Part shown: in pieces, positions 57,880-64,000 of the stretch
How positions within the stretch are numbered: the first letter of the stretch is position 1
How the letters are laid out: each line of letters opens with the position of its first letter
Assembly (NCBI RefSeq): GCF_014356525.2
Contig: NC_052506.1
Coordinates: 31,068,192-31,132,191 of the forward strand
DNA length: 64,000 nt
DNA from: Nilaparvata lugens
Taxonomy: Eukaryota; Arthropoda; Insecta; Hemiptera; Delphacidae
Reading direction: 5' to 3'
Made by a program: the position numbers and the translations under genes
The notes under the pieces: model-generated
The model's input: the letters and a program-made list of their open reading frames with translations, nothing else
Told to the model about the DNA's origin: nothing
The model's database searches: none

Positions 57880-59947
57880 GATGCTGCTCTGACCCTTTTT
57901 AGAGATGCACTGGCCAGCACCCCCTGGGAGGCTGTGCTCCATGACACAAATGACCTGTTTGGAACATTTTTCCAGTATTTCCGGGAGAAGTTGAACAATT
58001 TTTTCTGGAAATTGTCAAGCCACGTCGCTATCAAGGACCAAAAAAAAGCCCGGGCCGTGTGAAAAGTCATCTTGAGTGGTACACTGATGATCTTGCCAGA
58101 CTCAAGGGAATCATGCTTGCCCTAAAAGATAGATGTGAGCGTGGCAACGACGATGACAGAGAAAGATACCATCGGGCCAAATCCATCTACAAAAAAAGTA
58201 TTGAGGAAGCTAGAAAGTTGGCAACAGCATCTAAAATTGAGAGTGCACCAAATCGTTGCAAGGCTGCATGGGATGTGATAAACTCACATAGATCAATGCC
58301 GAGGAGACAACTTGACTTTGCAAGTCCTGACTCTTTCAACAGTTTCTTTATAGAGTCAGTGAATGACATAGTGAGTGCATTACCTGTTGTTCCTGAGGAT
58401 CCAGTTGAGCTTCTGGCTGCACGAGTACCACTCACGCACGCTCGTCTTTATGTCTTCTGTCCGGTCACTCCAATGGCCCTTAGGAGGATAATCCGGTCTT
58501 TTAAACCATCCAGGAGTCCTGCTATCTATGGCATGTCTGCTTATATGCTTCGGGAGGTGATTGATTCTATTTCAGATCCCCTGGCAGCAGCTGTCAACGA
58601 CTGCCTGAGAACTGGTGTTTTTCCAGATTTCCTGAAGACCTCAAAAACCGTTCCTGTCTACAAAAAGGGGGACCACCAGAGCCTTAACAGCTTCAGGCCA
58701 ATTTCAGTGACTCCAGTGTTTGGAAAGGAGGTTAAAGCAGTCATCAAGCCCCAGCTTGAGAACTTCTTTGAAAGACAAAACCTTCTTTCGAGTATGCAGT
58801 TCGGTTTTCGAAGAGGGAGGTCTACTGTGGATGCAGTAAATAAAGTGGCTGAACGTATTGGACAGGTGTTTGAGAATGGAGAGTCTCTGGAGCTGACCTT
58901 GTGCGACCTGAGCAGAGCCTTTGATTGTGTTGACCATTGCATCCTGATTGAGAAACTGCGCTACTATGGTGTAGTGGACTCAGCGCTATCCATTCTGGAG
59001 TCCTATCTGGCTGGGAGGCAGCAGGTGGTGTCTCTGGGTGGAGCTTCTTCCTGTCCACTCCCTGTGAGCCACGGTGTACCTCAGGCATCAATCCTGGGAC
59101 CGATCCTATATATAATTATGATAAATGACCTCGACAGTGATGGCTCAACGCTCTTGTTTGCGGATGATACATCATTGATGTCATCTGGCCGTGACCTTCA
59201 GCAGGTGTTGAAGATGTCAGCTGAACATCTGCGATCTTCAATTTCATGGTTCCTGGCAAACCGATTCCAGTTGAATGCAAACAAGACCCAGCATGTCATC
59301 TGCAGCTTGTCAAGAAACCTTCCTGGTGATCAAGATCCTGTCAAGCTGCTGGGTTTTGTTCTGGACAATGAACTCAACTGAGCCAGCCATATTCAGCATG
59401 TGACCACAAGACTATCCAGAATTTGTTTTCTGCTGCTGAAGCTGAGGGGTCATGTGACTGAGTCCTATTTAGTCATGGTGTATCATGCGCTCTTCCACAG
59501 TCTCGTTTCCTATGGCCTACTCATGTGGGGTCATTCAGCAAAGGTTGTGGACTTACTGAAGCTGCAAAAACGGGCTGCCCGAATCATCACCGCAAGCCCC
59601 TTTTTGTTAGACTTGGTATTCTAACAGTGATCTGCCACTTCCTACTTCTCTGTTTAATGTATGTCAAGAGGAACCAGCAGTACATGTTGACTCGGACTGA
59701 TGTGCACGGACATAACACCAGACATCAAAAGCTGATTGATATTCCCAGAGTACGTCTTCAGAGATCACAGGTGTGCTTCAGGAGTTCGGCATTGCGATAC
59801 TTCAATAGGCTGCCTACAGGAGTAAAACAGTTGGATTTAAGAGCGTTCGAGAGAGTTGTATCCAAGCACTTGAAAAGCAAGGCGTACTATAGTGTTAGTG
59901 AATATATGAGTGATGATTTCTCGGAAATGCTGTTTTGCTCTTGCTAA
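57880..59947 (+). mobile_element. Non-LTR retrotransposon copy 2, nearly intact RT but 5'-truncated
   Basis: The main frame 58059-59381 (440 codons) encodes the region before RT and most of RT: YKKGDHQSLNSFRPISV, QFGFRRGRSTVDAVNK, motif A LCDLSRAFDCVDH, motif B PQASILGP (Ala where Gly is usual), motif C LFADDTS, then FLANRFQLNANKTQHV and LLGFVLD. It stops at a TGA at 59381 where the sense frame would continue (ASHIQHV), and a further frameshift near 59600 leads into the C-terminal HNTRHQK, RVRLQRS, YFNRLP block ending at 59947. There is no endonuclease, so it is 5'-truncated. It is related to copy 1 and lies in the same orientation. Confidence 0.82.
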
Positions 59948-60565
59948 ACATGCCTTATGTATGCCTTTTGTTTTTTGTGTATTGTATTTTATGTTTTTGA
60001 CGCCATCGATCCCATATTCCGGGTAAAGGATGCAGATAACGTTAAATGTAACGATGTCTCACAGAACCAGCCAATTAGTTTTAGTGCTGGTATAGACATT
60101 TGGCTGATAATAACAACACATAATAAATCGATGGCAACCGAAAATTTTACGCCAGATTCCAGATATAATGGCCATCGATGTAAGTTAAAACTGCCAGCCA
60201 TTTTACCATTGTACAAGTCGTCGAATATTTGTTTGCAATCGATTTAGTAAGTTATGTTATTCTGATCACAGAAGTTAGACGTCATTCACAGTATAATGAC
60301 AGTCTCAACTTAAGTCATGACCATCAGTGTAAACTTATGCCGAAACAATCTGTATGGTAAATGATAATTTCTAACGTTTCAAAATCAATATATAATCAAC
60401 CCCAGAAGGAACACACCCAGGTTATGCCATGTTATAATCATATATATCAGTAGCCTTGATTATTTTCAATGTTCAGATAGAGCACCTTTTTTCTTCTGAT
60501 CATAGTTTTGCTTAACAAAAATAGATTAAACTGTTGTTAAAATCACTATAACTAAGTCAGCATAT
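59948..60565. other. Intergenic sequence
   Basis: Likely LINE 3' tail up to about 60000, then unrecognised DNA. Confidence 0.4.
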
Positions 60566-60865
60566 TGTCATTTAAAAGCAAAAACCCAACCTCCTAACCT
60601 CCCCTTTCACATTTAAAACATTAATAAACATAACTCTAGTTAAAAACCCCTAATCCATTCCAGCATATTGCAATTTCGAAGCAAAATCCTAACCCCCTAA
60701 CCTATCTCTTCACCTTTGAAATATCAAAAAGCATAATTCTACCTGGACCCTAGCCCTTCCTAGCATATTGCAATTTCAAAGCAGAAACCTAACCTACCCT
60801 TATGAAACATTATTAAATATAACCTAAAAAAACATAACCCTTAACCCTATTTTGTCAATAAGTTT
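60566..60865. repeat. Tandem repeat of about 98 bp, CCTAACC-rich, array 1
   Basis: Three diverged units start near 60566, 60662 and 60763, each opening CATATTG(C/T)AATTT then AAGC, followed by CCTAACC runs and ending in CCTAATCC/CTAGCCC-type sequence. The plus strand is almost free of G. Matching units occur at 61403-61592. Confidence 0.75.
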
Positions 60866-60867
60866 AA

Positions 60868-61009
60868 TTTCTTCATTGTTGATAAACGATGTGGCAACCT
60901 TGCAATGCGTGTAAGAGATAGCGACATCTGCTTTGTTGAATAATACACAAGGATAGCAACACCATTGCAAATCACACACTGCCATTATAACGTGAACCTC
61001 ACCATAGGT
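60868..61009. mobile_element. MITE of the TATAGTGAGG family, right-half copy
   Basis: It contains CACAAGGATAGCAACACCAT and the right end TGCCATTATAACGTGAACCTC then ACCATA. The left end is not present. Confidence 0.65.
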
Positions 61010-61156
61010 ACTCAAAGAATACTTTTGAATAACTATGTGATAACTGTGACCGTTGCTGGCCGTTACTCTGTATCTGAGACAAAGAGAAGCTGCTGAAGGA
61101 AACCATGAAGGCTTAACTCACATTTACGCGACTCAGGTCGAGAAGAGACTCGACTC

Positions 61157-61376
61157 TATAGTGAGGTCCACGTTATAATGACAGTATTTGATCAACTTTG
61201 GTTTTGCTATCCTTGTCTATCATTTTACAAAGGCGGTGGTACTATCTTTTTCTAGGTCCACAACGATGACAATTATGTTTTTGACAGTGTGAAAATATAA
61301 TTAATTAATGCAGAGAATCGGCATCGCTATTCTTCTATCTTCATCCACTGCCATTATAAGGTGGACCACACTATAG
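61157..61376. mobile_element. MITE of the TATAGTGAGG family, complete copy 2
   Basis: TATAGTGAGGTCCACGTTAT at the left; TGCCATTATAAGGTGGACC then ACACTATA at the right. 220 bp, shorter and diverged internally from the copy at 34557. Confidence 0.78.
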
Positions 61377-61402
61377 TCGAGAGCATGTCTTTTACATCTA
61401 AT

Positions 61403-61592
61403 ACTTTCGATTTCAAAGCAAAATCCTAACCCCTTAACCTATCCTTTCACCTTTGAAACATCAAAAACATAACTCTACCTGGGCCCTAGCCCCTTCTAGC
61501 AAATTGCAATTTCAAAGCAAAACCCTAACCTATTCTTATGAAACATTATCAAGTATGACCTGAATAAAACCTAACCCTTAACCCTATCACAT
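61403..61592. repeat. Tandem repeat of about 98 bp, CCTAACC-rich, array 2
   Basis: Two units near 61403 and 61500 repeat the text of array 1 (AATTTCAAAGCAAAACCCTA, CCTTTGAAACATCAAAAACA). The two arrays are separated by MITE copies, so the array may have been split by insertions. Confidence 0.72.
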
Positions 61593-61714
61593 TTAATACT
61601 TTGAATTTATTCGTCATCTTTAGAACAAAACATAAACATGTGGTTCATTTTCTAGAACCAAACGTATCCATTCATGATGTGCAAGTTGAATCTTGTCGGC
61701 ATGCAATCAGCTGG

Positions 61715-61966
61715 TATAGTGAGGTCCATGTACCAATAGCAGTGTAGGAAGATAGGAGAAAAGAGTTGCCAGATCTCAGCCTTGCCACCCAAACTGCTGA
61801 TACTGGTATATCTGATGAATGTAACAGTTCATTATTGTTGAAAATAGTTTATCATATTTTATTTGTCGAGAAAATATATTTTTTAAATGAGTAATAATAA
61901 ATGTTCATGATTGTTGAAGGATAGACAAGGATAGCAACACCATTGCAAATCACAAATCACACACTG

Positions 61967-61968
<2 letters not shown>
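61715..61968. mobile_element. MITE of the TATAGTGAGG family, copy 3, right end replaced by TA repeat
   Basis: The left end TATAGTGAGGTCCATG is at 61715; GGATAGCAACACCATTGCAA and CACACTGCC lie near the right, but the last bases are lost in a long TA microsatellite. The ends are partly decayed. Confidence 0.6.

Positions 61969-62063
<95 letters not shown>
61969..62063. repeat. TA microsatellite
   Basis: About 95 bases of almost pure TA dinucleotide with one slip near 62002. Confidence 0.97.
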
Positions 62064-62065
<2 letters not shown>

Positions 62066-62085
62066 AAACTTTAAAGTTTGTAATA

Positions 62086-62205
62086 TAAATTAAAACAGGA
62101 GACACAAGACATAAATAGATTGAAAACACTACAACTTAGAAATGAAAACTTACATTAGAAATGGGGGAAATTTTCGGAAACTGAGTTTCCTTCCTCAACC
62201 GAGCA
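62086..62205 (-). mobile_element. Penelope-like element tail, copy 2, with hammerhead-like core
   Basis: It matches 35309-35409. On the minus strand it lies downstream of the GIY-YIG coding fragment at 63203-63643, consistent with the terminal region of one element. The core reads TTGAGGA, then a GGAAAC/GTTTCC stem, then GAAA. Confidence 0.5.
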
Positions 62206-63202
62206 GTGAGTGGGTAGCCTACAGTTTGAAATCAAATGGTCGTGACCACAGAGTACGCACGGAGAGTCAATTGTAGCAGCAGAGACCACAGATTATGCGG
62301 TGCAGACAGATGGAGAGAAAAAGGGTACAGATTCAGGGGACATTATAGGGTATTTAGGGGGCGGTTACAAACAGGATATTTAAGATTTGAGTAGGTTATG
62401 AATAAGGAAAGGTGTAGCTTATGAATTGATAGAAAAGAGGAGATTTGAAATTAGAAATCAAAAATTGCATGGTTGCCTGTAAAGTCGGTATATGGGCGAA
62501 AGTTTTATGTGACAACGACTTGAGTGGTAAAATAATTTTAATGTGAATATTCATTCGTATAGTAGGAAGAAGGATGAAATAATAGTAACAATTTGAAACA
62601 TTTATTTATACAAAGAATTATATTTAAAACATTAATTTATTCGAAGAATCTCGCACTGAACCACAACATCGTGATTACTACAATATAACCTATTTACTTA
62701 TGCATGATTATGTGATTATGCATTATTGTGATTACTACAACATAACCTATTCACTTATTCACCTAAGCAGGCACAGTCGCAGGAGATTGCTTGCGGCGCC
62801 TGCGCAGGTTGACTGCTCCATTTCACTCTCTCTCCAGGTGAATGCCTTCGGATTGCTGGCTGCTGCTGCGTTGCTCGCCACTGCTCCTATTCGTGCTCTT
62901 TCCAGACGACCGTGAACCGAAACGAACGCTCTCACTCGCTCTCATTGTGAGCGCATAATGTGGGAACGTAACACAGTTTCTTGAAGTGTCACCCGGCAAA
63001 CCAATTTATAAGACGTTGTCACGTCAAAAAAGAATTAGACTAAAATTGGAGAAAGTAATTGTAGAATTGAACTTGAATGAAATTTATTTTTCATTTTCAT
63101 TGAGCATTTAATATATATTTGATAGCTGTGAAATTTATTATGATATGATGAAATTTATTTCAATTCAATTAAACAGTTGGTGTAGAGTTGATAGCTATGG
63201 TA
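62206..63202. other. Non-coding region with local duplication and GC-richer patch
   Basis: A near-duplicate GTGATTACTACAA(T/C)ATAACC pair occurs at about 62671 and 62728. The patch 62765-62955 is GC-richer with CpG and could be a first exon or promoter, but no start is supported. The rest may be the 3' untranslated part of the minus-strand Penelope-like element. Confidence 0.4.
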
Positions 63203-63643
63203 CTATTGCTGTCTGTTAAGACCAGGACTGGAAGCAGCTCCAAGCACCCAAATAAAAGCCAATTCTTTTGTCTTGATATCTATGGAGGGGGCTGTGGGAG
63301 GGAGGGTGGCAAGGACTTTGACTTTGAAGCATTTGTCAAAGTTCTTGTTGTGCTCAGAGCCATGGGTAGGGATAAGTAGGGAAGTATTATTTTTAAAGAA
63401 AGCCCTGTGATTGTTGATCTGGAGGTTTAGGGCAGTGGTGGTTTCACCTATATAGAAGGCAGGACAGAAGTTGCAGGAAAGGAGGTAGATGAAATTTTTG
63501 GAGATGCAATTACTGGATTGATGGATTTGGTGGGTGTAGTTGGTGATAGGACTGGTAAAGGAGATGGAAGAATCAGTGATAGGACAGGTTTTACAGCGGG
63601 GGCGTTTGCAAGGTAGGGTACTAGGTGGAGAATTTTCACTCAC
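63203..63643 (-). pseudogene. Penelope-like element C-terminal GIY-YIG endonuclease fragment
   Basis: 147 codons including stop on the minus strand. Order: a cysteine cluster CKRPRCKTC; then FIYLLSCNFCPAFYIGETTT, the GIY-YIG core (here YLL...YIG); then LNLQINNHRAFF; then a His-Asn-Lys segment (HGSEHNKNF); and the terminal WVLGAASSPGLNRQQ. Penelope-like retroelements carry RT followed by this zinc-linked GIY-YIG nuclease. The usual catalytic Arg of the RI-x-x-H motif is Gln here, and no RT lies upstream. A MITE fragment sits at about 63690, where the element is cut off. Dead 5'-truncated copy. Confidence 0.75.
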
Positions 63644-63689
63644 CTCTGATGAAATCCCAACTCCACCTGGTACCCTACCTTGTATAATA

Positions 63690-63718
63690 CTGCCATTATC
63701 ATGTGGACTTCACTGTAG
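63690..63718. mobile_element. MITE fragment, TATAGTGAGG family right end
   Basis: ACTGCCATTATCATGTGGAC followed by TTCACTGTAG is a diverged right terminus of the same family. No left end is nearby. Confidence 0.5.
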
Positions 63719-64000
63719 ATTCCGTGTCTATAGGTTCAGCATACATTGTAAACACAATGATGAGAAAATGTTTAATGTCCCACTTGCTTCAGTTTTCTGG
63801 AATAGACACTTGCAGATCTGAAATCTTGAAAAAATGAAGATCAGTGGCATTCTGTGATGAAGGGTGAACTGTGTGATTGTTGAGGTACATTATTATATTC
63901 ACGTGGGAGGTGGAGATATATGGTGTGGGAGTGTTGAATGAGGGGAGTCTCACTGTAGAACTGCACCTTACAAGTGCGCTAGTGTAGTATCTGTTTGAGT
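63719..64000. other. Right-edge sequence
   Basis: Nothing recognised up to the window end. Confidence 0.4.

Noticed and set aside
60566..61592. Interstitial telomere
   Set aside because: CCTAACC occurs within longer 98-bp units, not as a pure pentamer array.
62700..62915. 71-codon plus-strand gene in the GC-richer patch
   Set aside because: No family resemblance, and Ala/Arg-rich composition follows from the GC patch; it overlaps a local duplication.

Overview
This is a window from an AT-rich, repeat-dense eukaryotic nuclear genome. It has spliced genes with GT/AG introns, tRNA-derived SINEs, non-LTR retrotransposons, a Penelope-like element, Helitrons and many short inverted-repeat transposons. 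Protein matches and repeat types point to an insect. A sap-sucking hemipteran such as a planthopper is my best guess, from general sequence style only. There are no bacterial-type operons and no CRISPR.

Three protein-coding genes are supported, all on the minus strand. (1) Positions 1-198 hold one exon of a cationic amino-acid transporter (SLC7/CAT type); the rest lies off the left edge or in unrecognised upstream exons. (2) Positions 4678-26513 hold a complete mitochondrial FAD glycerol-3-phosphate dehydrogenase gene (GPD2/GPO1 type). It has 12 constitutive coding exon positions, one pair of homologous EF-hand exons (7684-7785 and 8104-8202), and one in-frame 60-nt candidate cassette exon (15179-15238). 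The constitutive product is 722 aa. A GC-rich segment at 27.3-27.56 kb is the likely promoter side. (3) Positions 41011-53817 hold the RNA polymerase II subunit RPB3 (POLR2C) gene, lacking only its first about 28 codons, which I could not find.

The rest is introns and intergenic DNA filled with mobile elements. From left to right: a TTAA-flanked foldback (1.9 kb); a pogo/Tigger remnant (5.1-6.2 kb); SINE copies (9.8, 11.1, 25.1 kb); a 1.2-kb compound foldback (15.8-17.0 kb); a Harbinger-like TIR element (18.8-19.9 kb); a second TTAA-type foldback (28.4 kb); a perfect 64-bp-arm hairpin (29.1 kb); Helitrons (32.5, 37.4-38.3, 51.3 kb); a TATAGTGAGG-type MITE family (34.6 kb and several at 60.9-63.7 kb); LINE remnants (38.7, 54.4 kb) and two degenerate LINE copies in tandem (54.9-59.9 kb), the first split by a MITE; and a Penelope-like GIY-YIG fragment (63.2-63.6 kb) with its tail (62.1 kb; related tail at 35.3 kb). 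A block at 45-50.4 kb inside an RPB3 intron is strikingly C-poor on the plus strand and ends in a 243-bp identical direct repeat.

The most biologically interesting signals are the two alternative second EF-hands in the GPD2 gene, one with an intact calcium loop and one with a degraded loop, and the exon-by-exon swings in GC content inside the conserved genes. The three genes do not form a pathway. GPD2 feeds cytosolic glycerol-3-phosphate electrons to ubiquinone, RPB3 is a core transcription subunit, and the CAT gene imports amino acids.
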